A DNA stretch of 33,030 nt from Gammaproteobacteria bacterium. Its GTDB lineage: Bacteria; Pseudomonadota; Gammaproteobacteria; Natronospirales; JAJUFS01. The stretch's first letter is position 1. Every line of letters starts with the position of its first letter. The stretch spans positions 1 through 33,030 of the forward strand of contig JAJUFS010000011.1 in assembly GCA_029263725.1 (NCBI GenBank), read 5' to 3'. Positions 20,428 through 31,244 of the stretch are shown one piece after another. A program made the position numbers and the translations under genes. The notes under the pieces are model-generated. The model was not told the DNA's origin and searched no databases. It saw only the letters and a list, made by a program, of their open reading frames with translations.

Positions 20428-23163
20428 ATGAAAACTATAAAGAGAGCGAAGGCGCGGCTGCTCGCGCTGGCGGTGGGAGTGGCAAGCGCGGCCGTGTTGC
20501 CCGCACATGCCGCTGACCAGGAGGACGTCGCCGAGCTGCAGCGCGTGCAGGTGACCGGTTCGCGCATCACGCGCATGGATGTCGAGGGGCCGCAACCGGT
20601 GGTCACCATCACGGCGGAAGACCTGCGCGCGACCGGTTACGGTTCGCTGTCCGACGTGCTGCGTGATTCGACCTTCAACTCGTTCGGTTCTTTCCAGGGT
20701 GGCTCCGGCTTCGGCGGCGGTGCGCAGGGTGCATCGCAGCTGAACCTGCGCGGCATCGGCGCCCAGTACACGCTGGTGCTGGTCAACGGCCGGCGTCTTT
20801 CCAACTCGCCGGCGTTCTCCGCAGACCAGCAGAACGTCAACAACATTCCGGTCGCGGCCATCGAGCGCGTCGAGATCCTGCGTGATGGCGCATCCGCGAT
20901 CTACGGTTCGGATGCCATCGGCGGCGTGATCAACGTGATCCTCAAGAAGGACTACGAGGGCATGGTGGTCGGCGGCCAGTCGAGCCGTCCCGAGGCCGAG
21001 GGCGGTGATGATGACCTGTTCTACATGAACCTCGGCATCACCGGCAATCGCGGCAGCCTGCTGTTCAGCTACGAGAACTATGTCCGCGACATCATCCTTG
21101 CCGGTTCCCGTCCCGGCCTGCTTGGCCCCGCCGATCTCAGCACGCCGGAAGGCGTCAGCGAGGCAGCGCTGCTGGGCCTCATCAGCCCGACAGGCTTCCC
21201 GGGACGCTATCGCCGCCTGGACGCGGACGGCAACCTGTTCCCGGTCGGCGATCCGCGCCGCGCCTGGGAGGCGGGTCCGGGTTGTCCGGAATCGTTCGGC
21301 GAAGACAGCAACTTCCCGCGTTCCGGCATCGTCGATGCCGCCGACTTCGGCCTCGGCGAAGGCACGGTCTGCGGCTATGACTTTGCCGCCATCGCCGGTT
21401 TCACCGCGGCCATGAACCGCGACAACATCGCGGTGGTCGGCGACTATGAAATCAACAACGACGTGAGCGCCTTCGTGCGTGCGGTGTATGCGCGTACCAA
21501 GTCCTTCGGCCGTTTCGCGCCGACGCCGAGCACGCTGGCGATCGTCGTGCCGGGTGACGCGGAGTACAACCCGACGCTCGGCGAAGTCGGTCCCGGCATG
21601 GGATATGACCTTGCGGTCAACATCCGCTTCGACCCGCTCGGTCCCCGCGATTCCTATGTGCACGACTACATGCAGGACATCCAGGGCGGCCTGATCGGCA
21701 ACGTCGACTGGTTCGGCGGCGCGGAATGGGAAATTGCGGTCGGCAACTCGCGCAACAAGCAGGACGGCTACGGTTACAACTACGTGATCCAGCCGCTGCT
21801 GCAGCGTGCGGTCGACGAGGGCCTCAATCCGTTCGACTACGACGCGGTCGCCGAATCCGCCGCGACCTTCGCGACCACCATCACCAACGACAACTACTAC
21901 CGTGATCGCTTCGCCGATGCGCGGCTTGGCTGGGACATCGCCGACATCGGCGGCCGGCCGGTGGGCTTCGTGATCGGCGCCGAGTATCACGACATCTCCT
22001 ACGCCTCCATCACCGACCAGCAGTCGCAGACCGGCGGCGTGGTCGGCTCCTCGGGCGCGACCTCGGGCGGTTCGCGCACCTGGGGTGCGGGCTACTTCGA
22101 GACACTGCTGCCGCTGACGGATACCGTGGAGGTGAACATCGCGGGCCGTTATGACCGGTTCAGCGACTTCGGCAGCGAGTTCTCGCCGAAGCTCTCCATC
22201 GGCTGGCGGCCGACCGACACGCTGCTGGTGCGGGCCAACTTCGGCGAAGGCTTCAAGGCGCCGAACATGGACCAGCTCTACAGCGCGCCGTCACAGAGCT
22301 TCAACCCCGGCCGCGACCGTCGTGAATGCGCCGCGCTCGGCATCGATCCGTTCTCCGCGGATTGCGCCAACGTGCAGCGCGAGACCTTCCTGCCGTCGAA
22401 CACGGAACTGGAAGCGGAAACGGCCACGCAGTGGACCTTCGGCGGCGTGTGGAACCCCGTCGATGACTTCTCCATCGCGCTGGACTACTACAGCATCGAG
22501 ATCGAGAACCAGATTCGCCGCCTGACCACCCAGGACGTGCTCGACGCCGAGTACCGTTGCGTGGTGGAAGGCATCGAATCGTTCTGCGATACCGATTTCT
22601 GGGGCGAGGTGGATCGCAGCAACCTCGGCGGCATCATCGTGACTCGGCCGCTGGCGAATACTGCGGCGATCAAGACCAGCGGCATCGACATGGACATGGC
22701 CTACCTGTTCAACACCGGGATCGGCTCGCTCGAGACCAACCTGAGCATCAGCCACATCTTCGAGTTCGAGACCGAAGCGGTGCCGGGCTCGGGTCTGGTC
22801 GACAACATCGGCTACCGCGGCTTCCCGCAGCTGCGCGCCAACCTGACGCTGACCTGGACGAACGGTCCGTTCAACGCCACCGTCATCGGCAACTACACCG
22901 ACGGCTGGAAGGACTGCCCGCAGCGCGTCGCCGCCGCGGATCCGGAAAGCCCCGAGTGCGAAGGCGACCCGCGCATCTCCTCGTTCACCACCTGGAATGC
23001 GCAGCTCGGCTACGAGGCGCCGTGGGACGGCCGGTTCTCCATCGGCGTGCGCAACGCCTTCGATCGCCAGGCGGAACTGCAGAACGACGGCAACATCGAT
23101 GCCACCCATACCATCGGCATCTACGGCAGGACGCTGTACGCCGCCTACGAACAGCGCTTCTGA
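20428..23163 (+). CDS. TonB-dependent outer membrane receptor
   Basis: Signal peptide; plug 'VQVTGSRITRMDVEGPQPVVTITAEDL...LNLRGIGAQYTLVLVNGRRL...IERVEILRDGASAIYGSDAIGGVINVILKKDY'; beta-barrel ending 'YAAYEQRF'. Confidence 0.95.
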   Translation: MKTIKRAKARLLALAVGVASAAVLPAHAADQEDVAELQRVQVTGSRITRMDVEGPQPVVTITAEDLRATGYGSLSDVLRDSTFNSFGSFQGGSGFGGGAQGASQLNLRGIGAQYTLVLVNGRRLSNSPAFSADQQNVNNIPVAAIERVEILRDGASAIYGSDAIGGVINVILKKDYEGMVVGGQSSRPEAEGGDDDLFYMNLGITGNRGSLLFSYENYVRDIILAGSRPGLLGPADLSTPEGVSEAALLGLISPTGFPGRYRRLDADGNLFPVGDPRRAWEAGPGCPESFGEDSNFPRSGIVDAADFGLGEGTVCGYDFAAIAGFTAAMNRDNIAVVGDYEINNDVSAFVRAVYARTKSFGRFAPTPSTLAIVVPGDAEYNPTLGEVGPGMGYDLAVNIRFDPLGPRDSYVHDYMQDIQGGLIGNVDWFGGAEWEIAVGNSRNKQDGYGYNYVIQPLLQRAVDEGLNPFDYDAVAESAATFATTITNDNYYRDRFADARLGWDIADIGGRPVGFVIGAEYHDISYASITDQQSQTGGVVGSSGATSGGSRTWGAGYFETLLPLTDTVEVNIAGRYDRFSDFGSEFSPKLSIGWRPTDTLLVRANFGEGFKAPNMDQLYSAPSQSFNPGRDRRECAALGIDPFSADCANVQRETFLPSNTELEAETATQWTFGGVWNPVDDFSIALDYYSIEIENQIRRLTTQDVLDAEYRCVVEGIESFCDTDFWGEVDRSNLGGIIVTRPLANTAAIKTSGIDMDMAYLFNTGIGSLETNLSISHIFEFETEAVPGSGLVDNIGYRGFPQLRANLTLTWTNGPFNATVIGNYTDGWKDCPQRVAAADPESPECEGDPRISSFTTWNAQLGYEAPWDGRFSIGVRNAFDRQAELQNDGNIDATHTIGIYGRTLYAAYEQRF

Positions 23164-23179
23164 AAAAGCGCACATGCAG

Positions 23180-23207
23180 AAAGGCCCGCGTATGCGGGCC
23201 TTTTTTT
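23180..23207 (+). terminator. Rho-independent terminator after the TonB-dependent receptor
   Basis: aaaggcccgc-gtat-gcgggccttt plus T-tract. Confidence 0.93.
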
Positions 23208-23211
23208 GCAG

Positions 23212-23233
23212 TTAGAAGGTAGAAGAAGAGTAG
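23212..23233. repeat. Low-complexity period-7-like repeat (TTAGAAG GTAGAAG AAGAGTAG)
   Basis: Direct reading; minus strand is CTACTCTT CTTCTAC CTTCTAA. Confidence 0.45.
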
Positions 23234-23258
23234 CGTCTTCTCTCTTCTCCCTCCTTGA

Positions 23259-24161
23259 TCAATCCGAATACCTCCGCAACGACGCCACCGGCAGCTTCAC
23301 TTCCTCGATGGTCTCGGGCTGCAGGGTGATGTGGTCGATGGCGTATTCCTGGGCGAGGTGCGCCTTCAGCCTGCGCAGCACGGGTTCCCATTCCGCCAGG
23401 TTGTCGACGACGACGTGCGCGGACAGCGACACGGTGTGCGAATCCAGCCGCCAGATGTGCAGGTCGTGCACCGAGCGCACGCCGTCGATCGCCGCCATGC
23501 TGTGCCCCACCTGCGGCAGGTTGATTTCCGGCGGCACGCCTTCCATGACGACATGAAAGGCTTCGCGCAACAGGCGCAGCGCCGAGACCATGATCAGCAG
23601 GCTGATGAACAGCGACAGCAGCGGATCGATGGGCGTCCAGCCGGTGAGCAGGATCACCACGCCGGACATCAGCGCCGCGACCGAGCCAAGCAGGTCGCCC
23701 ATGACGTGCAGCAGGGCGCCGCGCACGTTCAGGGTGCGCTCGCCATGACTCAGGATGATGGCAACGACGATGTTCACGCCGAGTCCGATACTGGCGACCA
23801 CCAGCACCATGGCGCCCTTCACCTCCGGAGGTTGCTGCAGGCGCTGGATGGCATGCAGCACGATGCTGCCGACGATGATCAGCATGAAGATCGCGTTGAT
23901 GATGGCGGAGACGACCTCGGCGCGGCCGAAGCCGAAGGAAAGCCGCTCCGATGCCGGCCGCTGCGCCAGCCTTGCGGCGAACGCGGCGAGCGCGAGCGAG
24001 ATGGAGTCGGTGACCATGTGCCCGGCATCGCCGAGCAGGGCGAGCGAGTTCGCGAACCAGCCTGCAGCCGCTTCCACGCCGGCGAACGCCAGCGTGAAGC
24101 CGACCGCGAAGAACAGCTGGCGGGAACTGCGGTCGGCGTGATGGTGGTCGTGCTCGAACAT
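23259..24161 (-). CDS. Cation diffusion facilitator (CDF) family transporter, CzcD/ZitB-like
   Basis: His-rich N-terminus MFEHDHHHADRSSRQ; 'ALLGDAGHMVTDSISLALAAFAARLAQRPASERLSFGFGRAEVVSAIINAIFMLI', 'ALLHVMGDLLGSVAALMSGVVILLTGWTPIDPLLSLFISLLI'. Confidence 0.93.
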   Translation of the reverse strand: MFEHDHHHADRSSRQLFFAVGFTLAFAGVEAAAGWFANSLALLGDAGHMVTDSISLALAAFAARLAQRPASERLSFGFGRAEVVSAIINAIFMLIIVGSIVLHAIQRLQQPPEVKGAMVLVVASIGLGVNIVVAIILSHGERTLNVRGALLHVMGDLLGSVAALMSGVVILLTGWTPIDPLLSLFISLLIMVSALRLLREAFHVVMEGVPPEINLPQVGHSMAAIDGVRSVHDLHIWRLDSHTVSLSAHVVVDNLAEWEPVLRRLKAHLAQEYAIDHITLQPETIEEVKLPVASLRRYSD

Positions 24162-24227
24162 GCCGGCATCATAGCGCAGGCGCCGCTGCGGGGAGGGAGA
24201 AGGATCGCAGGCCTTCACGCTACCGAT

Positions 24228-24287
24228 CTTCTGCCTTCTACCTCTACCTCGACCCCTCGAGGGCGTCGTCTCACGTCTTACGTCACG
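24228..24287. repeat. Period-7 intergenic repeats: CTTCTGC CTTCTAC CTCTAC CTCGAC, then CGTCTCA CGTCTTA CGTCACG
   Basis: Direct reading of two adjacent blocks with about 7-bp periodicity between the CDF gene and ppa. Confidence 0.5.
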
Positions 24288-24290
24288 CGA

Positions 24291-24316
24291 AAAAAAGCCC
24301 CGTTACCGGGGCTTTT
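24291..24316 (-). terminator. Rho-independent terminator after ppa
   Basis: gccccg-ttac-cggggc stem flanked by A6 / T4; the A-run is the U-tract on the minus strand. Confidence 0.88.
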
Positions 24317-24331
24317 CGTTCGTCGAGCTGG

Positions 24332-24880
24332 TCAGAAGCTCGGCTTGTCCGGCGCGCGCAGGTACTTCTCCACGCTGGCGTTGATTTCCTCGCGCGCGGC
24401 ATCGAGGCCCTTCCAGCCGTCGATCTTCACCCACTTGCCCTTTTCCAGGTCCTTGTAATGGGCGAAGAAGTGCGCGATGCGCTCCAGCATCAGCGGGTTC
24501 ACGTCCTCGATGGACTTGTAGTCCTTGTAGGCGGGGAAGACCTTGTCGTGCGGCACCGCAAACAGCTTGGCGTCCTCGCCGGATTCGTCGGTCATGTACA
24601 GCACGCCGAGCGGACGGCAGCGGATCACCGAACCCGGCTGCACGGGCACCGGCATCATCACCAGCACGTCCAGCGGGTCGCCGTCGCCGCACAGGGTGTG
24701 CGGGATGTAGCCGTAGTTGCACGGGTAGTGCATGGGCGTGGTCAGCACGCGATCGACGAACAGCGCGCCGGTGTCCTTGTCCACCTCGTACTTGACGGGT
24801 TCGCTGTTCATCGGAATTTCGATGATGACGTTGATGTCGTTCGGCAGGTCGCGGCCGCTGCTGACGTCTTGCAGGCTCAT
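24332..24880 (-). CDS. ppa: Soluble inorganic pyrophosphatase (family I)
   Basis: '[62 protein letters not shown]...[16 protein letters not shown]'. Confidence 0.96.
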   Translation of the reverse strand: MSLQDVSSGRDLPNDINVIIEIPMNSEPVKYEVDKDTGALFVDRVLTTPMHYPCNYGYIPHTLCGDGDPLDVLVMMPVPVQPGSVIRCRPLGVLYMTDESGEDAKLFAVPHDKVFPAYKDYKSIEDVNPLMLERIAHFFAHYKDLEKGKWVKIDGWKGLDAAREEINASVEKYLRAPDKPSF

Positions 24881-25076
24881 TGCAGTCGTTGCTCCGGAGG
24901 AAGGGGTGGTCGGAAAAGCCGCGCATTATACGGGAAGGGCGCCGGGGATTCATGGCGGAAAGCCCGCCGCATCGCGGTTTTTACAGCGCATACGCGCAAG
25001 GATATGATCGGACGGCCGTCGCGGCAGGGGAGCCGGGCGGAGCGTCCATACCAATATCAATAAACGAGGGGATCCT

Positions 25077-27074
<1,998 letters not shown>

Positions 27075-27079
27075 CTGAC

Positions 27080-27112
27080 GACGGGAACAGGCCCGAGCGG
27101 CCTGTTCCCGTC
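27080..27112 (+). terminator. Strong hairpin downstream of hppA
   Basis: gacgggaacaggcc-cgagc-ggcctgttcccgtc, 14-bp perfect arms; no clear T-tract. Confidence 0.65.
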
Positions 27113-27133
27113 CCTGCTTTCCCGGAGATACCG

Positions 27134-27532
27134 ATGCGAACAGTACGTGGCATTTTCGTGCCGTTGCTGGCCTGCGTGCTCGTTTCCTGTGCCAGCGTCG
27201 CGAAGGACGACGCGCCGACCTGCAGCTCCGCCGCGGAGTGCGACGCGAAGTGGAAAATGGCGGAGAGGTGGATCGTGCATCGTGCCAGGCGGAGCGTCGA
27301 GCACAAGGGCGATGACTACATGGAATCCGTCGGCACCTACGGCAAGGCGCTTGTCGTGCGCGTGCGCAAGGTGCCGCAGGGCGATGGCAGCTGGCGCATC
27401 GAGGCGCATATTCGCTGCGGCGAGCCCATCGGCTGCGATCCCAGTGTCGAGGAGGCGCGGCGATCCTTCAGGCAGTTCGTCGAGATGGCCTGGTTTGAGC
27501 CTCCTTCCCGCAAGACGGAGGGCTCCGACTGA
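27134..27532 (+). CDS. Small putative lipoprotein
   Basis: [26 protein letters not shown]: signal peptide with LVSC lipobox; 132 aa. Confidence 0.7.
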   Translation: MRTVRGIFVPLLACVLVSCASVAKDDAPTCSSAAECDAKWKMAERWIVHRARRSVEHKGDDYMESVGTYGKALVVRVRKVPQGDGSWRIEAHIRCGEPIGCDPSVEEARRSFRQFVEMAWFEPPSRKTEGSD

Positions 27533-27549
27533 TCAACGAGGTAGGCAGG

Positions 27550-28152
27550 ATGAGAATTGTCGACGTCACCAGCGAGAACTTCGAAGAGGCGGCGGCCGTG
27601 CTGGGCGCCGCGTTCAGCGACTACGCCGTTTTCACTTTCGTGCTGCCGCCGGAAACCGCGGACCGGGAGCGCAAGCTGCTGGCGCTGATGCGCTATTACG
27701 CCTGGCGGCGCTTCGTGAGGAGCTGGCCGCTGCTGGCGGTGGAAGAGGATGGGCGCTTGCTCGCCGTGATTGCCGCCAATCCTCCCCATGACGGCACGCC
27801 GCCGCCCGGTGAGGCGGAGGCCGAGCGCGAGCTGGTCGCCGTCATCGGCGAGGAGGCGGAACAGCGCCGCCGCGCCTACGAATCCGCGAGCGGCGGCGGC
27901 TTTCCCGAGGTGCCGAAATTCTTCGTGGGCATGATCGGGGTGCGTCCCGAGGCTCGGGGCCGGGGGCTGGGCAAGGCGCTGATGACGGAAATCCTGCACC
28001 GTTCGCGCGCTCATCCCGAATCGCGCGGCATTGCGCTGTGCACCGAAAGCCGCGACAACCTGCCGTTCTACCGGGCGCTCGGCTTTGATGTCGTCGATCA
28101 TGCCGATGGGCAGATCGAAAGCTGGTCGCTGTGGCGCTACAACGACGGCTGA
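27550..28152 (+). CDS. GNAT family N-acetyltransferase
   Basis: 'FFVGMIGVRPEARGRGLGKALMTEILHRSRAHPESRGIALCTESRDNLPFYRALGFDVVDH'. Confidence 0.9.
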   Translation: MRIVDVTSENFEEAAAVLGAAFSDYAVFTFVLPPETADRERKLLALMRYYAWRRFVRSWPLLAVEEDGRLLAVIAANPPHDGTPPPGEAEAERELVAVIGEEAEQRRRAYESASGGGFPEVPKFFVGMIGVRPEARGRGLGKALMTEILHRSRAHPESRGIALCTESRDNLPFYRALGFDVVDHADGQIESWSLWRYNDG

Positions 28153-28156
28153 CCTT

Positions 28157-28198
28157 GCGGCCGCCGCGCTCGCCGCAGGGCGAGCACGGGGCGGCCGC
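28157..28198. repeat. Nested inverted repeat between the GNAT gene and the small membrane protein gene
   Basis: Outer arms GCGGCCGC (28157-28164 and 28191-28198); inner gctcgcc-gcag-ggcgagc (28168-28185). Confidence 0.6.
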
Positions 28199-28234
28199 GC
28201 TACAATCCGCGTTCCTTCCCCCGCGGAGCGTTCC

Positions 28235-28435
28235 ATGAAGGTTCTTCTCGTGCTTCTGCTGTGGGCGCTGCTGCTGGCGCTGTGCTGGCCGCTCGCGCTG
28301 CTGGTGCTCGTGCTCTGGCCGGTCCTGTGGCTGCTGTCCATTCCCTTCCGCATCATCGGCGTGCTGATGGAAGCCCTGCTCGCGTTCGCGCGCGCGCTGT
28401 TGATGCTGCCGGCGCGGCTCCTGGGAGAGCGATGA
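28235..28435 (+). CDS. Small hydrophobic protein (66 aa)
   Basis: MKVLLVLLLWALLLALCWPLALLVLVLWPVLWLLSIPFRIIGVLMEALLAFARALLMLPARLLGER; stop overlaps the next start (ATGA). Confidence 0.65.
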   Translation: MKVLLVLLLWALLLALCWPLALLVLVLWPVLWLLSIPFRIIGVLMEALLAFARALLMLPARLLGER

Positions 28436-29670
28436 GCCCACCCCTGGACGCGGCGGTGATCGGCGGCGGCCCCGCCGGACTGATGGCCGCGGAGCGCCTT
28501 GCCGCCGGCGGACTGCAGGTGGAGGTCTTCGATGCCATGCCTTCGGTGGGGCGCAAGTTCCTGCTCGCCGGCATCGGCGGCATGAACATCACCCACTCCG
28601 AACCCTTCGATGATTTCGTTCCGCGTTACCGCGAGCGCGCCGCGGAGTTGCGGCCGCTGCTCGAAGCCTTCGGGCCGGCGGCGCTGCGCGACTGGATCCA
28701 CGGCATTGGCATCGAGACCTTCGTCGGCACGTCGGGGCGCGTGTTCCCGCGCGAGATGAAGGCCGCGCCGCTGTTGCGTGCCTGGCTGGCGCGCCTGCGC
28801 ACGGCCGGCGTGCGCTTTCATCCGCGGCATCGCTGGCTGGGATGGAACGCCGATGGCGGCCTGCGCTTCCTCACGCCCGGCGGCGAACATTCGGTGAACG
28901 CAGGAACGACCGTGCTTGCCCTGGGCGGCGCCAGCTGGCCGCGGCTCGGTTCGGATGCCGCCTGGGTTCCGTTATTGCAGGAAAAAGGCGTGGAGATCGC
29001 GCCCCTGCGGGCCGCGAACTGCGGCTTCGAGATCGCCTGGAGCGAGTTCTTCCGCGCGCGCTTCGCCGGCGTGCCGGTGAAGCCGGTGACGCTGTCATTC
29101 CGCGATGTGAACGGCGAGCATTGCGTCCGTCACGGCGAGTTCGTGGTCACCGCGCACGGCATCGAGGGCTCCCTGGTCTACGCCGTCTCGGCGCCGCTGC
29201 GTGATGCATTGGAGCGCGACGGACAGGTGCGCATTACGCTGGACCTTGCGCCGGGACGCAGCGAGACGGCGCTGCGCAACGCATTGGCAGCACCGCGCAA
29301 GGGCCGTTCGCTGTCGGAACACCTGCGGCGGCGCGCGGGCATCCATGGCGTGAAGGCGGCGCTGCTGCGTGAGGCGCAACCAGAGCTGCCAGCCGATGCC
29401 GGCGAGCTTGCTCAGCTCATCAAGTCATTGCCGCTGCTCATCACCGCGGCCCGGCCCGTCAAGGAAGCGATCAGCACCGCGGGCGGCATTTCCTTCACGG
29501 CGATCGACGGGAACATGATGCTCAAGGACTTGCCGGGCGTGTTCGTTGCCGGCGAGATGCTCGACTGGGAAGCGCCGACCGGCGGCTACCTGCTGACGGC
29601 GTGTTTCGCGACGGGCTACGCGGCCGGCGAGGGCGCGTTGCGCTGGAGACGGATGACGCCGGAAGCCTGA
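28432..29670 (+). CDS. NAD(P)/FAD-dependent flavoprotein, HI0933/BaiN-YhiN family
   Basis: 'AAVIGGGPAGLMAAERLAAGGLQVEVFDAMPSVGRKFLLAGIGGMNITHSEP', 'ALGGASWPRLGSDAAWVPLL', 'KEAISTAGGISFTAIDGNMMLKDLPGVFVAGEMLDWEAPTGGYLLTACFATGYAAG'. Confidence 0.92.
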   Translation: MSPPLDAAVIGGGPAGLMAAERLAAGGLQVEVFDAMPSVGRKFLLAGIGGMNITHSEPFDDFVPRYRERAAELRPLLEAFGPAALRDWIHGIGIETFVGTSGRVFPREMKAAPLLRAWLARLRTAGVRFHPRHRWLGWNADGGLRFLTPGGEHSVNAGTTVLALGGASWPRLGSDAAWVPLLQEKGVEIAPLRAANCGFEIAWSEFFRARFAGVPVKPVTLSFRDVNGEHCVRHGEFVVTAHGIEGSLVYAVSAPLRDALERDGQVRITLDLAPGRSETALRNALAAPRKGRSLSEHLRRRAGIHGVKAALLREAQPELPADAGELAQLIKSLPLLITAARPVKEAISTAGGISFTAIDGNMMLKDLPGVFVAGEMLDWEAPTGGYLLTACFATGYAAGEGALRWRRMTPEA

Positions 29671-29680
29671 GCTTCCGGCG
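29657..29680. repeat. Perfect inverted repeat at a convergent gene junction, stop codon in loop
   Basis: cgccggaagc-ctga-gcttccggcg; the TGA stop of the flavoprotein (29668-29670) is in the loop. Confidence 0.7.
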
Positions 29681-29686
29681 CGTACA

Positions 29687-29956
29687 TCAGTTCAGCCGGT
29701 CGCGCCCGGGAAGGTCGCTGTCGGAGAAGCGCGTGTCCTGCTCCCAGCGGGAAAGTTCCTCCTCGGCCTCCTTGCGCGACTTGCCATAGGTTTCCTGGAT
29801 GGCGCCGAGCAGCTTGTCGCGGTTGCCCTCGATGCGGTCCAGGTTGTCGTCGGTGAGATCGCCCCAGCGCTCCTTGATCCTGCCCTTGAACTGTTTCCAG
29901 TTGCCCTTGGCGATGTCCCAGTTGGCGCTGCGGGACTGATTGGATTGCTCTCGCAT
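29687..29956 (-). CDS. CsbD family (UPF0337-like) protein, copy A
   Basis: 'NWDIAKGNWKQFKGRIKERWGDLTDDNLDRIEGNRDKLLGAIQETYGKSRKEAEEELSRWE'. Confidence 0.9.
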   Translation of the reverse strand: MREQSNQSRSANWDIAKGNWKQFKGRIKERWGDLTDDNLDRIEGNRDKLLGAIQETYGKSRKEAEEELSRWEQDTRFSDSDLPGRDRLN

Positions 29957-30211
29957 GTGGTTCTCCGCGGTGTGAGTTCCTGTTCATGGAACCCTTGTTC
30001 GGGCAGTCCGCGCAAATCATGAAACTGCTGAAGGCAAGGTGCTCAACGGCAAAGCGCGCCAGGGCGATTTGTGTCGGCCTGTGGCGACAGCGATGAGCGT
30101 GTAGCCCCCTCGATTGCACAAAATAATCAGAATTAGCACCGATGAAATATATACGCTGAAACGCTCAAGCTTTGTCTCCGGCGGCGGTTGCGTTTCTGTC
30201 ATCACACCTCG

Positions 30212-30231
30212 CGCAAGGTCGTGTCCTTGCG
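30212..30231. promoter_or_regulatory. Candidate dyad operator upstream of the Crp/Fnr gene
   Basis: CGCAAGG-tcgtgt-CCTTGCG, 7-bp perfect arms with N6 spacer, 26 bp before the ATG. Confidence 0.4.
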
Positions 30232-30257
30232 TGGAACCGGAAAAGGTGGAGGCTTCA

Positions 30258-31076
30258 ATGCTTCGCAGAAACCTTCTGCAGGAGAACGCCGTGCTCGCGG
30301 CCATGAGCGCCAGGGACAGCGAACTGATACGAGCCATGCTCGAACCCGTGACGTTGCATGCCGGCGACACGCTCTATGAACCGCGCCGGCCGCTGCGCGA
30401 CATTTACTTCCCCGTCAGCGCGTCCATTGCGCTGCTTCTTGCCGCCGAGGAGGACTCGGCGGGCATTGCCATGGTCGGCAACGACGGCATGCTCGGCACC
30501 GGCCTGATGCTGGGCGTGGAGATCGCCGCCAGCCGTGCCGTGGTGGTCAGCGCCGGCGATGCCTATCGCATTGCGGGCAACCGCCTCAAGGCGGTCGCGG
30601 AAGAATCCCCGGAGCTGCGCATGCTGTTCCTGCGCTGCGCGCACCTGCTCACCCTGCAGGCAGCGCTCACCGCGGTATGCAACCGGCGGCACCTGGTGAA
30701 ACAGCAGCTGTGCCGCTGGCTGTCATGGATGATCGATCACACCCCTTCCTGGGATCTTTACGTCACCCACAGCGCGATTGCGGTCAGTCTCGGCGTGCGT
30801 CGCGAGGCGATCACGGAAGCGCTCGGGAAACTGCAGGACGCAGGCGCGGTCGCCTGTTCACGCGGGCGCATCTCGGTGCTCGAGCCGCGGCTGCTGCACC
30901 AGGGCGCGTGCAGCTGCTATTCGCTGCTCAAGGCCGAGCATGGACGCCTGCTGGGGATGGATGCCGGCGAGGATCAGTGCGAGCCGCCGGAATCGCGGCC
31001 GCGCTCCAGCGTCTCCAGGTTGGCCTTGACGAACGCGTCGACCTCGGCTTCGGCCTGGGCGCGATCCAGCCCGTAA
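30258..31076 (+). CDS. Crp/Fnr family transcriptional regulator
   Basis: 'LEPVTLHAGDTLYEPRRPLRDIYFPVSASIALLLA...AMVGNDGMLGTGLMLG' cNMP-binding fold; 'DLYVTHSAIAVSLGVRREAITEALGKLQDAGAVACSRGRISVLE' HTH_Crp. Confidence 0.9.
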   Translation: MLRRNLLQENAVLAAMSARDSELIRAMLEPVTLHAGDTLYEPRRPLRDIYFPVSASIALLLAAEEDSAGIAMVGNDGMLGTGLMLGVEIAASRAVVVSAGDAYRIAGNRLKAVAEESPELRMLFLRCAHLLTLQAALTAVCNRRHLVKQQLCRWLSWMIDHTPSWDLYVTHSAIAVSLGVRREAITEALGKLQDAGAVACSRGRISVLEPRLLHQGACSCYSLLKAEHGRLLGMDAGEDQCEPPESRPRSSVSRLALTNASTSASAWARSSP

Positions 31077-31243
31077 ACCTTCTGCAGCTTGCCGGCCAGC
31101 TTCTCGTGGCGGCCGGCGATTTCCTCGATCTCGTCGCGCGTCAGCCGGCCCCAGCGCTGGCGCGCGGCGCCTTTCAGGATGGTCCAGTTGCCGGCAAGGC
31201 GAGACCGCAGCCCGACATGTGGTGGTGGTTCGCGCATCGTCAT
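30974..31243 (-). CDS. CsbD-like protein, copy C
   Basis: 'LAGNWTILKGAARQRWGRLTRDEIEEIAGRHEKLAGKLQKVYGLDRAQAEAEVDAFVK' aligns with copies A and B; start MTMREPPP. Confidence 0.8.
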   Translation of the reverse strand: MTMREPPPHVGLRSRLAGNWTILKGAARQRWGRLTRDEIEEIAGRHEKLAGKLQKVYGLDRAQAEAEVDAFVKANLETLERGRDSGGSH

Positions 31244-31244
31244 G

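Noticed and set aside
20422-21990. 522-aa minus-strand ORF antisense to the TonB-dependent receptor
   Set aside because: Shadow ORF opposite a clear TonB receptor; no recognisable family.
27337-28890. 517-aa minus-strand ORF across the lipoprotein, GNAT and flavoprotein genes
   Set aside because: Spans several well-supported + strand genes and an intergenic region; no domain motif.
29976-29992. GTTCC-N7-GGAAC dyad upstream of csbD-A
   Set aside because: Short arms, not repeated upstream of the other csbD genes; could be chance.
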